A DNA stretch of 64,000 nt from contig NZ_VBSN01000038.1 of the NCBI RefSeq assembly GCF_006149045.1, forward strand, positions 186,001 to 250,000, in the 5' to 3' direction. The position numbers and the translations under genes were made by a program. The notes below the pieces were generated by a model. It made no database searches and was not told the origin of the DNA. It saw only the letters and a program-made list of their open reading frames with translations. Below, piece after piece: positions 36,964-47,000 of this stretch; position 1 is the first letter of the stretch; each line of letters begins with the position of its first letter. This stretch comes from Dyadobacter flavalbus (GTDB lineage Bacteria > Bacteroidota > Bacteroidia > Cytophagales > Spirosomataceae).

Positions 36964-37230
36964 TCAATTACAATCATACCTACTCTTAAAATGAAATGCA
37001 TGTCCGATCAGCCTGTTTTTTACATTCTGGCTGAACAATTCATATTTTATCAAACCTGCTTTCTGCAATGTTTGTTTTACGGATTTTTTACTCTCGTTGT
37101 CGTAAATATAGAATTGTTGTACGCCAATTTTCCTGTGATAATTAATCCATTCTTCCAGAGATTCATTTTCATCTTTCACAATACAGCAAATTGTAAGATA
37201 ATGATTGTAACTCTGAATTATTTTCAGCAT
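36964..37230 (-). pseudogene. Truncated duplicate of the GT92 glycosyltransferase
   Basis: An 88-codon frame whose residues 12-55 nearly repeat the N terminus of the intact GT92 protein (LTICCIVKDENESLEEWI, NYHRKIGVQQFYIYDNESKK, SVKQTLQKAGL). After AGL the similarity stops and the frame continues with unrelated sequence to a stop. The catalytic DxD region and C terminus are missing. DNA identity is high, including a shared 20-base stretch, so the duplication is recent or maintained by gene conversion. A tiny functional protein is unlikely. Confidence 0.85.
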
Positions 37231-37603
37231 TTGAATGATCTCTGTTGCTTTGCACAGGAATCATCAGGAAAGCTTTGTTAAATACAGATGTAATTTTGAT
37301 CAAATTACCGAATCGTCAATAATGCAATTACCTTGTGGTTACGATGGATATACAAAAGGAGAATAGCTGTAAATAGGATTACAGAAAATCCTCAAAAGTC
37401 TATTTAACATAATATAAATTATACAACAATTGGATGGAAACAAAAACGCCTGGATTCTGGCTATTCCCAGGCGTTTAGAATGCGTTAGACAAGGCTCAGT
37501 ATAAGACAATGTTATTCTGTGCAAATGTCAGCGGTATAGAATAATCAATTTAATGACTTACCAACTTGAATTTCAGATTAATAAAGCCATTTTTAGATCA
37601 CTG
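37231..37603. other. AT-rich intergenic region with a terminator
   Basis: About 370 bases between the glycosyltransferase fragment and the sugar isomerase gene. The only element I can support is the minus-strand terminator at 37444-37476. I find no frame resembling a gene. Confidence 0.6.
37444..37476 (-). terminator. Rho-independent terminator of the ThuA/isomerase operon
   Basis: AAACGCCTGG (37444-37453) pairs perfectly with CCAGGCGTTT (37467-37476). In minus-strand RNA the stem runs into UUUUU. It lies about 130 bases after the isomerase stop. Confidence 0.85.
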
Positions 37604-38470
37604 TTAACTGATGTCACAAATTTCAACGCACTTCTTTAATGATGAAATTGGCTCTCTTTTCGGGATAAATTCCTGCGCAACGAAGCCTTTGAAGCCGGTT
37701 TCAACAATTGCTTTCATAATGGCCGGATAATACAGCTCCTGTTCTTCATCAATTTCGTTTCTTCCGGGAACGCCGCCCGTATGGTAATGCCCAATATATT
37801 GATGATATTTTTTTATCGTTGCAATGACGTCACCTTCCATGATTTGCATGTGGTAAATGTCGTAAAGCAATTTGAATCTTTGCGAACCCACCATTTCGCA
37901 CAGGCCCGCGCCCCAGGCGGTGTGGTCGCACATGTAATCCTTGTGATTTACTTTGCTGTTCAGCAATTCCATGATCATGGTAACGCCGTGCTTTTCAGCA
38001 GAAGGCATTAATCTTCTGAGCCCCATGGCACAATTACGCATGCCGTCTTCATCGGACATGCCACGGCGGTTTCCTGAAAAACAGATCACCGTTGTGTAAC
38101 CCGCAGCCTGTAACTTGGGGAAAATCTCTTCGTAACTTTTTACAAGCTGGTCATGATTTGCAGGATCATTAAAACCTTTTTCGATGCCCATGCCTGCGCC
38201 TTGCGGCAAAGCGCAGGTCAAACCATATTTTTTTAATGTGGGCCAATCTTCCGGTCCAAGCAGCTCGATCGAAGTGATTCCGATCTTCTTGCATTCCTGT
38301 GCAAAAGTATCCAGGGGAATGCTGCCATAGCACCATTTGCAAACGGAATGATTGATCCTGCCATTCAATTTAGTACCCAATGCTTTTTCATTTGCTGCAA
38401 AAACTTCCGAAAGCGATAATACTCCCGCTCCTGCTGCGATATTCTTTAATACGGAACGTCTACTTGACAT
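37604..38470 (-). CDS. Tat-exported sugar phosphate isomerase/epimerase-type TIM-barrel protein
   Basis: A 288-residue protein of the xylose-isomerase-like (AP endonuclease 2) TIM-barrel superfamily, closest in layout to hydroxypyruvate isomerase. The N terminus MSSRRSVLKNIAAGAGVLSL is a twin-arginine signal (SRRSVLK), so it acts in the periplasm. Likely metal/catalytic residues are the Glu of IELLGPEDW, Glu of MIMELLNSKVNHKDY, Asp and His of LLYDIYHMQIMEGD, and Glu of FVAQEFIPKREP. It is the last gene after ThuA (30-base gap), downstream of a SusCD/PVC locus. Isomerases of this fold act on keto sugars, including 3-keto derivatives, in such loci (inference). Confidence 0.88.
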   Translation of the reverse strand: MSSRRSVLKNIAAGAGVLSLSEVFAANEKALGTKLNGRINHSVCKWCYGSIPLDTFAQECKKIGITSIELLGPEDWPTLKKYGLTCALPQGAGMGIEKGFNDPANHDQLVKSYEEIFPKLQAAGYTTVICFSGNRRGMSDEDGMRNCAMGLRRLMPSAEKHGVTMIMELLNSKVNHKDYMCDHTAWGAGLCEMVGSQRFKLLYDIYHMQIMEGDVIATIKKYHQYIGHYHTGGVPGRNEIDEEQELYYPAIMKAIVETGFKGFVAQEFIPKREPISSLKKCVEICDIS

Positions 38471-38500
38471 GTTGTAATGGTGAATGATTAATTGGATTGT

Positions 38501-39412
38501 TTATGGTTTTGCACTGCCTTTTGATGCAGTCGGAAAATTGTCAGGCACTTTTTGGGTGACCTTTCCCGTCGCTGCCCATTCTGTGCCGCGCTGTAAAGTG
38601 GTAATAAAACCGATACATTTCTGCGAATAGTTCTCATGGCCAAGCGTCGTATGAAAGATACGACCTTTTCCATATTGCAAAGTCATCAGGATGGGTTCAT
38701 TTCTGCCGGAGCCTTTTTGTTCAAGCGGACTGAAAGCGGTTGCCAGTACGATCATGTTTTCTGCCGGACCTCTTAACCGGTCATACAGTTCATCTTTCTG
38801 GTGAAGCCATTCGGCCGGAAGCCCTTTCATGATCGGATGTTCCGGAACACGAGTCTTGACAATAAACTCGTGCTGATAACCATGACTTCCGCCTTTGCCC
38901 GCACTGGAATCCTGAACGATTTTCTGCTGACTTTCATCAAAATACACATACGGACCGGATTTTTCGTTTCTTCCTTCCCAACCGCCGATTCCGATCATTC
39001 TATTGTACGCTTCCCAGTTTGGAAACGCATTGTCTGCGGCATGGACTACCACGAGACCTCCCCCATTTTGTATAAATTGTTCAAATGCGTCGTTGGTTGC
39101 CCGGTTCCAGGATTCCCCGTTGTAATTGGAAAGGATAACGTCATAACCGTCAAAACTCGGATTGAAACCGGCCATGTTTTCGCCTTTTTTCGGTGCGGTA
39201 ACAATAGTTGCAGTGAACAATCCGGTTTCTTCCAGAAAACCTTTCATCAGGACCGAGCCTTCTTTCATGTTCCTGTGATTGCTTTGCCCGTCAATAATCA
39301 GCACTTTGTACAGTTTTACAGGATTTAACCTGCTCACAATCAAGAAGCCGGATAGAATAAGTAAGGAAAAAACCGAAAGGACCGGCAATGCATAACCAAA
39401 AATTTTTCTCAT
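38501..39412 (-). CDS. ThuA-domain protein (trehalose-utilisation type), membrane-anchored
   Basis: A 303-residue protein with an uncleaved-looking N-terminal membrane segment (VLSVFSLLILSGFLIV) and a ThuA domain, a class I glutamine amidotransferase-like fold without the catalytic Cys. Typical ThuA elements: KVLIIDGQSNHRNM, YDVILSNYNGESW, FIQNGGGLVVVHAADNAFPNW, and GRIFHTTLGHENYS. ThuA proteins take part in 3-keto-disaccharide use in rhizobia and are abundant in PVC-type catabolic loci of Bacteroidota and Planctomycetes; their reaction is not settled. It lies between the PVC cytochrome gene and the isomerase gene, all on the minus strand. Confidence 0.92.
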   Translation of the reverse strand: MRKIFGYALPVLSVFSLLILSGFLIVSRLNPVKLYKVLIIDGQSNHRNMKEGSVLMKGFLEETGLFTATIVTAPKKGENMAGFNPSFDGYDVILSNYNGESWNRATNDAFEQFIQNGGGLVVVHAADNAFPNWEAYNRMIGIGGWEGRNEKSGPYVYFDESQQKIVQDSSAGKGGSHGYQHEFIVKTRVPEHPIMKGLPAEWLHQKDELYDRLRGPAENMIVLATAFSPLEQKGSGRNEPILMTLQYGKGRIFHTTLGHENYSQKCIGFITTLQRGTEWAATGKVTQKVPDNFPTASKGSAKP

Positions 39413-39432
39413 TATGATGGTTTAAAAATACA

Positions 39433-39496
39433 ATAGTGGCGCCTTGGGAAACGAATGATGTTTGAAACATCAACGTCAGCACCATGGCACCACTAT
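39433..39496. repeat. Nested inverted repeats between the PVC and ThuA genes
   Basis: ATAGTGGCGCC (39433-39443) is complementary to 39486-39496 at 10 of 11 positions. The spacer contains a second palindrome, GATGTTT-G-AAACATC (39457-39471). It lies just past the PVC gene stop on the minus strand; termination, processing or a protein site are all possible. There is no clear T run. Confidence 0.55.
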
Positions 39497-39538
39497 CTTA
39501 AGACTGAATCGTTATTTTCTACTCAATACGGCAATGAT

Positions 39539-42238
39539 CTATTTCCCGCCTTTCTGCGTTTTGCTGCTTTCTGTGTAAATCGGGTTCTGTTTGTTCCCGC
39601 CGGACATCAGATAAGCAACCAGATCCCTGAGTTCATCCGGGTTCAATCCGTTGATCAATCCCGGAAGCATGATGGAAACCGGAGACAATTTTGTTGAAAC
39701 TACATCTTTCTTGCTGATTTTACGGATGGTTTTGGAATCAAACGGGTTCTGGGCGATGTGATAGAAATTGGCATCTTCATTGATCTGACGGCCTACAACG
39801 GATTGCCCGTCTTTCAAGGTATAAGCCACAGAAGCATATTGGTCCGAAACGGTTTTGTCCGGTAAAATAATGGATTCAAGCACATCCTTGGCTGAAAAAC
39901 GTGTTCCAAGCTGCGTAAGATCCGGCCCCACATCGGAACCTTCACCCTGAATCATGTGGCAGCGACTGCAAAGTACGGCAGAGAAAATCATTTTACCCCG
40001 TTCAAAATCACGGTTTGCCAGACTGTCTTGTACCAAAGCCACCGCTTCTTCCACTTTCCAGCCCCGGCCCGGACCTTTTGGCGTGTACAATTTGGCAAGA
40101 TCATTTCCTGTGCCTGTCAGCAATTCGGCTCCGGACAGCTTGTTGTAATAGGCAACTTTGTCTTTCGGAACATTTTTCAAAGCCATTTGTCTTGCCTTGT
40201 CAATGAAGCCGATGTAGCTGCGACCGCCCTGATAGCTGAATGCTTTATGGAACCATTTGAAATATTGCTCGCTCAATTGTGGTGTCCAGCCGGTTTTGGC
40301 GCTGCTCAGCATGATGGCGTAAAAAGTCTGCTGCTGTGGCGGCATTTTCTCCAGAAGTCCGGCAAGATCCAGGCCGTACTGCGGATTGCGCAGGATCAAA
40401 TCGGCAGAAGCCGTAACCATTTCATTGTCCTTGTCATCGAATTTCTCATTTTTCTCGATTAATGCAAGTGTTTTTTCAACTGCTTTGGGTGCTTCCAGCG
40501 TGATCAGGATTTTGCTCAGAAAACGGTTCTGCAAGGCATTCGGAGAAGGATATTTCGGATTCAGGTAAGCAATGACGGCTTGTTTGGTAGCTGCGTCCGG
40601 CTGACCGGTACGGTAAAGCGTTACTTCCACCGCACGCAAAAGCGCCTGTTTCTGAAGATCGTCCAGTTTGTTATAATCGATTTTTGTCAAGCCTTTCAGA
40701 ATAGGCCCTCCTACTTTGGAAGAATCTCCTTCCCGGGCCAGCGCGATGGATGCATAAATCAAAGTCTGCGGATCTTTTTCGGCATAAACCTTATTTTCCC
40801 ATTCTGCAACAGGCTGATGTTCAATAGCTAAACGAGCTGCAAACCGCAGGAAGCGATCCGGGCTTTTCAGGTACGGCCAGGCTGTTTCCACTGCTTTCGG
40901 GTCTTTTTTCGCATGGAATTTTTCCAGTTCCGTACGTTGTTTGTGCTCTGCAGTAAGTTCTGGTTTTACTTCATTGGAACCAGCCGGAATGTTCTGATAA
41001 TCACCGTAATAAACGCGGTAGAGATCCGATTCCAGGCGACGGCCGCCGGTCAGGAAATACAATGCGCCGTCCGGGCCAATGGCTCCGTCCGTCAACGGAA
41101 GCGGTGCACCGGAAAGGAATTCTTCATGATCGGCAGAGTAAGTCGAGCCGTTGGGTTTCAGGTGCAGGCCATGTACGATACCGAAACTCCAGTCAAATGC
41201 CAGCAGCGTGTTTTTGTATTTGGCAGGAAACCGCGCATTGCTCAGATAAATCAAATTTGTCGGTGAACCCTGACCGATGTTCATGATCGGCGAAAGAAAA
41301 TCGGCGAATGCTGGCGAAGTATTGGCCGAACCCGTTCTCCACCCGTAATCACCGCCGCTAGTGGCATGACAAACGCGTGTCGGGCGATACCACGGCGTGC
41401 CGAAATCCCACTCCATGTCCGAATCATAAATGAAAAGGTCGCCTGCTTCGTTGAATGCAATGTCGTACGAGTTTCTGTAACCGGCACTTACAAGTTCCCA
41501 TTTTTTACCTTCCGGATCGGTATGTGCAATCCAGCCACCCGGCGCGTTGCGGTCTACGGCATGGCCGCGCGGATCTTTTATCCATGGAAACAGGTTGTCG
41601 TTTTTCCAGTTTGGCATCAGCCGGTAAGAATCCATTTTAGGCAAATCGGTGAAATTGCCAGCGACTACATAAAGAGACTGTTTGTCCGGAGACAGCACAA
41701 TGCTGTGCGGTCCGTGCTCGCCTTCACCAACCAGCGGTTTGATCAGCGTAATTTTGTCATACTGATCGTTGTTGTCGGTATCCTGTAAACGGTACAAGCC
41801 GCTTCCTTTCGGAAATTTCGGATTTTCACGATTGTTGATCATGACATAAAGGCTGTTGAAAGCATACAGCAAACCATGCGCGTAACCCATGGCTACTTTT
41901 GCCGTATCGCCTTCCACCCGCAAAGTCTCCACTTTCGGTTTTTCCGTTGAACCGATCGCAGGCAGCACAAGCCGGAACAATCCGCCATACTGATCGGATG
42001 TAATCATCCGGCCTTTGTCGTCAAAAGTCATGGAAACCCAGGAACCGTTTTTTTCTTCGGAAGGGCTATATAAATGTTCAGCCTTGAAGCCTTCCGGCAA
42101 TTTAATTTTGTCGACCTTGGAGCCGGGCGGACGGTGTTTGGCAGTCCGGTTACTCAGCATCACTCCGCAAAAGACGCAGACAGCTACCAGTGCAGCCAGC
42201 ATCATCGGAAGTTTAAACCATTGTTTTTTCGTGTACAT
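39539..42238 (-). CDS. PVC-type heme-binding CxxCH protein (membrane-bound dehydrogenase with HEAT repeats and cytochrome c)
   Basis: An 899-residue envelope protein. Residues about 10-30 form an N-terminal membrane segment. A six-bladed propeller of the sorbosone/glucose dehydrogenase type follows (KLPEGFKAEHLYSPSEEKNG, MGYAHGLLYAFNSLYVMIN, APLPLTDGAIGPDGALYFLT). The middle (about 440-700) is helical and HEAT-like. A C-terminal cytochrome c domain has CSRCH with Cys757, Cys760 and heme-ligand His761, and a candidate axial Met near 857 (SIMLPGL). Such proteins are thought to oxidise sugars and pass electrons to the chain. It lies 309 bases downstream of susD on the same strand but behind a terminator (42483-42522), so it may be a separate transcript. 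Confidence 0.93.
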   Translation of the reverse strand: MYTKKQWFKLPMMLAALVAVCVFCGVMLSNRTAKHRPPGSKVDKIKLPEGFKAEHLYSPSEEKNGSWVSMTFDDKGRMITSDQYGGLFRLVLPAIGSTEKPKVETLRVEGDTAKVAMGYAHGLLYAFNSLYVMINNRENPKFPKGSGLYRLQDTDNNDQYDKITLIKPLVGEGEHGPHSIVLSPDKQSLYVVAGNFTDLPKMDSYRLMPNWKNDNLFPWIKDPRGHAVDRNAPGGWIAHTDPEGKKWELVSAGYRNSYDIAFNEAGDLFIYDSDMEWDFGTPWYRPTRVCHATSGGDYGWRTGSANTSPAFADFLSPIMNIGQGSPTNLIYLSNARFPAKYKNTLLAFDWSFGIVHGLHLKPNGSTYSADHEEFLSGAPLPLTDGAIGPDGALYFLTGGRRLESDLYRVYYGDYQNIPAGSNEVKPELTAEHKQRTELEKFHAKKDPKAVETAWPYLKSPDRFLRFAARLAIEHQPVAEWENKVYAEKDPQTLIYASIALAREGDSSKVGGPILKGLTKIDYNKLDDLQKQALLRAVEVTLYRTGQPDAATKQAVIAYLNPKYPSPNALQNRFLSKILITLEAPKAVEKTLALIEKNEKFDDKDNEMVTASADLILRNPQYGLDLAGLLEKMPPQQQTFYAIMLSSAKTGWTPQLSEQYFKWFHKAFSYQGGRSYIGFIDKARQMALKNVPKDKVAYYNKLSGAELLTGTGNDLAKLYTPKGPGRGWKVEEAVALVQDSLANRDFERGKMIFSAVLCSRCHMIQGEGSDVGPDLTQLGTRFSAKDVLESIILPDKTVSDQYASVAYTLKDGQSVVGRQINEDANFYHIAQNPFDSKTIRKISKKDVVSTKLSPVSIMLPGLINGLNPDELRDLVAYLMSGGNKQNPIYTESSKTQKGGK

Positions 42239-42547
42239 TTTACGAATCAGCGTTTAAGTAATTATTAATGAAACAGGATTTAGATGAGACTTTCGGAAAG
42301 AAGATTGGTTATAATTAAACGTTCCTTGTTGCATGAACATATCTGTGAATACAGCATAAATCTTAAATAAAACTAACAAAAACTAAGAATAGTCTGATAT
42401 GCAATGATAAAGCGAACCGATGAACGTTCCATCCTGCTCTGTCGGGAAAGACGTATATTTAAGGATATTCTAAGTTTTTAACACAAAAAGTGTAGTCAGT
42501 AATCATCTGCTACACTTTTTGTCTATTACGCTTTATGGATGTTGCTT
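42239..42547. other. Intergenic region between susD and the PVC gene
   Basis: Holds the terminator at 42483-42522 and AT-rich sequence that presumably carries the promoter of the PVC gene. I found no exact TAnnTTTG on the minus strand, and no coding frame. Confidence 0.5.
42483..42522 (-). terminator. Rho-independent terminator of the susCD operon
   Basis: ACAAAAAGTGTAG (42483-42495) pairs perfectly with CTACACTTTTTGT (42510-42522), loop 14 bases. The T-rich end is on either strand, and the position 26 bases past the susD stop fits a minus-strand terminator. Confidence 0.85.
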
Positions 42548-44059
42548 TTAAAAATGCGGCGTCAATGCAGCTTCCACTGCAGGCAATCCGTAGTAATCAT
42601 CCAGGACTGTAAAAGCATTCGGCGGCGGAACGGCTCCTTTCGGGAAATAGTAAGCGGCCGGATTAGCCTTCACTTTTGCACCATAAGCACCGATGATTTC
42701 CTTCACACGTCCGGTTCTGGTCAGATCAAACCAGCGCTTGTTTTCAAATGCAAGTTCCACACGTCTTTCCTTGAAAATGGCTTCCCGCATGGCAACCTGC
42801 GATGTGGCCGTTGTTGCAGCTAGTCCAGCCCGGGTACGCACCTGATTCAGATAAGTAGCTGCCTCGGTTGTTTTTCCCTGTTCATTCAGCGCTTCTGCAG
42901 CAAACAACAGCACTTCTACATAACGGTACACAGGCCAGTTCTGACCGGTATTGTTATGCTGTGCATGTGTTTTTGCATATTTCTTGATGTACGGGAACGT
43001 TTTGTTTTCCGTCAGCGCCTGGCTTAACGTAACATAACCGATGGAAGCATCCTTACGTTTGTCACCCGCTTCATAGGCGGCAATCAGATCCGGTGTCGGG
43101 ATGTTGTTACTTTCCTGCGAAGTAGGCTGCGGATTGGCGGTTCCTGTAATCGGTGCGATTTCGGCTGCGGTAATGGGAGACGGAAGGAAACGGTAAATCT
43201 GGTTTCCGTTGTACCCGGCCGATCCTTCCATATACTGGATCTCGAAAATGGATTCCTGATTGTTCTTGTTTGCAGTCGTCGTCGAGAAAGCATTGGCGTA
43301 ATCCGGCATGAGGCTGTATCCGTCATTGGCGATCACGTCTTTTGCCAGTGTTTCAACCTGCGCCCATTTTTTCTGTGTCAGGTAAAGATTTGCAAGTAAC
43401 GTTTTGGCAGCTCCGGAAGTGGCACGTCCTGCTTCCTGTTTTGCTTTATTCGGCAGCATTTTACTGGCATCCAGCGCATCTTTCTCAATCTGCGCGTAGA
43501 TTTCCTCAGTTCCGGAAAGCGGCAAAGCGGCATCTTCACGGCCCGTCACCGGTGTCAGATGCAAGGGCACTTTACCGAAAAGACGCACCAGGTCAAAGTA
43601 TGCAAACGCACGAAGAAACAAAGCCTGTCCTCTTAAGTTGTTTTTCGATGCTTCGGGAAAATCAATGTTGTCGATGGAAGTAATCACCTGATTGGCCCTT
43701 GCAATGATTTGGTAGTTCAAACGGTACTGCACCAGTACGTTATCGTTGGCGGTAACACCGCCTGCTGTCGGAACGGCAAAATCAGCAACGTTCTCAGTTG
43801 GGTCAACAGCTCCGTAAAGGGTATTTCTGGCATAATACGTATTGTCCGAATGCATTTCTTCCAGTACCCAGGCCCTTTCGTTGAACATCTGGCGGAGCGG
43901 AACATAAATTCCGTTGACGGCCTGCTGGAAATCAGCCTCGTTTTTAAAGAATGTGGCAGAGCTCAGAGCCGTTTCGGGTACTACGGTCAGGAATTCTTCC
44001 CGGCATCCGGCCAATGCAAGTACCAGAAGACAGCTTGCGATATATTTCGTTTTTTTCAT
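42548..44059 (-). CDS. SusD/RagB-family nutrient-binding outer-membrane lipoprotein
   Basis: A full-length, 503-residue SusD protein. The lipoprotein signal ends LALAGCREEF, placing the mature Cys at residue 19. The N-terminal SusD-like domain has ATFFKNEADFQQAVNGIY; the TPR-type core includes LRGQALFLRAFAYFDLVRLF; and the C-terminal domain has AEALNEQGKTTEAATYLNQV, VRTRAGLA and ELAFENKRWFDLTRTG. It forms the ligand-binding lid of the SusC channel encoded 37 bases upstream. The ligand is unknown; neighbouring PVC, ThuA and isomerase genes suggest a sugar-containing compound (inference). Confidence 0.96.
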   Translation of the reverse strand: MKKTKYIASCLLVLALAGCREEFLTVVPETALSSATFFKNEADFQQAVNGIYVPLRQMFNERAWVLEEMHSDNTYYARNTLYGAVDPTENVADFAVPTAGGVTANDNVLVQYRLNYQIIARANQVITSIDNIDFPEASKNNLRGQALFLRAFAYFDLVRLFGKVPLHLTPVTGREDAALPLSGTEEIYAQIEKDALDASKMLPNKAKQEAGRATSGAAKTLLANLYLTQKKWAQVETLAKDVIANDGYSLMPDYANAFSTTTANKNNQESIFEIQYMEGSAGYNGNQIYRFLPSPITAAEIAPITGTANPQPTSQESNNIPTPDLIAAYEAGDKRKDASIGYVTLSQALTENKTFPYIKKYAKTHAQHNNTGQNWPVYRYVEVLLFAAEALNEQGKTTEAATYLNQVRTRAGLAATTATSQVAMREAIFKERRVELAFENKRWFDLTRTGRVKEIIGAYGAKVKANPAAYYFPKGAVPPPNAFTVLDDYYGLPAVEAALTPHF

Positions 44060-44096
44060 TTCTGATCAGAATTTATAAAAATTAGATTTTACCGAC

Positions 44097-47000
44097 TTAG
44101 AAGTTCAGGTTTACACCCAATGTCCATGTACGCGGAACCGGATAGTTGGAAAAGTCAACCCCCTGGCTCAGGTTGCCGCCGTCGCCGTTTCCATCTCCCT
44201 GCGCGCTGGTTTCAGGATTCGGTCCGCCTTTGTATTTAGTAAATACATAAACCTGCTGGATGGAAGCATACAACCTTGCCGATTTGAATACTTTGTTCAC
44301 TTTACCGATGTTGTAACCCAGCGTAATGTTCTTGATGGTGAAGTAAGAAGCATCAGCAACAAAGTGAGAGCTGTTCCAGTCGCGTTCTATACCGGTATAG
44401 TTACCACCGTTGTTGGTGGCACCAAACATGCCGTTTCCAGTGGAAATAACCTGTGTTGCCACGCCGTTTGCATCATTCTTGACACGAAAACGATCTTTAA
44501 CGCCAGCCACCATATTGAATACACCGTCGAGGTTTGCCGTACTGTAAAGGTGGCGGACCCAGAGCTGGTTGCCTTGTGAACCTGAACCTGTAATGGACAG
44601 ATCCCAGTTTTTGTAGCTCAGGTTATTGGTAATTCCGTATGTAAACTTGGGAAACGGGTTACCGATGATGGTTCTGTCATCAGCGTCACCGCCATAGGTG
44701 ATAACGCCGTCGCCGTTCACATCTTTCATCTTGATTGTACCAATGGCTGAACGTCCCGGAATGATCGGTGAACTGGCAAGGTCTTCTGCATTCATGTAAA
44801 ATCCTTCTTTTACCAGACCATAAAACTGTCCGAACGGCTTGCCAACCTGCGTGATGTGGAAAGAACCGTAAACACGGTCGATGCCCGGAGCCAGTTCCAG
44901 TACTTTGTTGCGGTTGAATGAAATGTTGGCATTCGTTGTCCATTTCAGTCTTCCTTCCAGGTTACGTGTCGTCAACGAAAATTCATGTCCCCAGAACTTG
45001 ATTTCTCCGATGTTGTCATTGAAGTTGGTGAAACCTGCTTCCTGCGGAATCTGTACGGCATACAACAGATTGGTAGTCCGTTTTGTATAGAAGTCATAAA
45101 TGAACTGGATACGGTCATTGAACAAACCCAGATCCAGCCCCAGGTCCATTTGTTTGGTTGTTTCCCAGCCGAGGTTGTTGTTTGCAAGGGAAGTAACCAC
45201 GGCACCCGTTGCCACGTTGTTGCCAAATACCGCATTGGTTGTATTGTTGACCAGCGCATACTGCGTATAGTTACCGATGTTATTGTTACCGATTACACCA
45301 TAGCTGCCTCTGATTTTAGCAAAAGAAACCTTGGCAATATTCTTGAAAAATTCTTCATCCGATATTACCCAGCCGGCCGAAACGGAAGGGAATGTTCCCC
45401 AGCGGTTATCAGAACCAAAGCGGGAAGAACCATCCGCACGAACCGCAGCTGTAAACAGATATTTGCCTTTGTAGTTATAAGACAGACGGGATAGATACGA
45501 TGTCAGAGACCATTCATTGAAACCGCTGAATGTTCCGCCCCGGTTGATGTTCAGCGCACCCTGGATCGTTGGCAGTCTGTCGTCTGCATAGGTATCCGCC
45601 TGAATACGGGCAAAATCCTGGGTATAACGCTGCTGTGTAAAACCGGCCAGCAACTCAAAGTTGTGATTCCCGAAACTGGTGTTATAAACCGCGGTATTTT
45701 CGTTCAGCCAGCTGATGTTTTCCAGACTCTGGCGGGTTGTAACAGCCGTAGTCGGAACCGGAACGTTGATATTGCTGGTGGCAGTGGACGGGTTGAAGAA
45801 GAAAAACTTGTTGTTTTCATATTCAACGTTAAGCGTCGTTCTGAGTGTAAGCCCTTTAACCGGGTTTAGTACCAGATACGTATTGCCCAGCAGTTTTGTA
45901 GTCTTGGTTTCATTCACCAGTTCTTCGGCAGCGCGCACCCAGTTCGGGTAATCAAAGATGTTGCCTGTGCTTCCGGGAAAGTTGTTGTATTTTGTCAGCT
46001 GGCCATTTGCATCATAAATCGGCATGACCGGCCATGTATGCAGCGCATTGAAAAGAATCCCTGTGCCGCGGTCACCGTCGGTTCTCGGCGTATTGTCGTA
46101 AACATATTGCGGAGCGATATTAAAGCCGATTTTTACTTTGCTCGTTATATCATATTCCGAATTCATACGGAGCGAATAACGCTTGTAATCGTTATTCAGC
46201 ACAACGCCCTGCTGGTTGAAAATACCCGCAACCAGGGAAGTTTTCAGGTTTTCCTTATTGGAAGTCACCGTCAGGTTATAGCTTTGAATCGGCGCAGTCC
46301 GTAAAAGGGCATCATACCAGTCATTGTTTTTACCTCTGAAACTGGACGGATTTTCAAATTCTTTCGGGACCGGCTGATTCTGGTCTTCGTAATATTCTTT
46401 TTTAAACTGTGCGAATTCTTCGGCGTTAAGCATCTTTACACGGCCTTTTTCTGCGACTTTCTGAAAACCATAGAAAGAATTCAGGCTTACGCTTGTTTCA
46501 CCGGGTTTCCCTTTTTTGGTTGTAATCAATACAACGCCGTTGGCAGCGCGGGAACCGTAAAGAGAAGTAGAGGCTGCATCTTTCAGAATGGATATATCCT
46601 CAATCTCGTCCGGGTTGATCGTACCTATATTCCCTGTGATCGGAAAACCGTCTATTACATATAAAGGATCACTACCGGCAGAAACCGAAACCTGTCCGCG
46701 GATACGAACCGACATCCCCTGTCCGGGCTTGCCCGTAGTCTGGTTGATCTGAACACCGGCGAGCCTTCCCTGTAATTTCTGAGTAACCTGAGAAACGGGA
46801 ATGTCTTTCAGTTCTTCACTTTTTACCGTCTGAACCGAACCCGTAATTTCCTTTTTCAGCTGACTGCCGTATCCGACCACAACTACTTCGGAAAGCGCCT
46901 TGGAATCGGTTGCCATTTTAATGTCGATGGTGGAACCGCTTCCGAGCGGGACTTCCTGCGACAGAAAACCGACCGAAGAAAAAATCAGCGTGCCGCCCTG

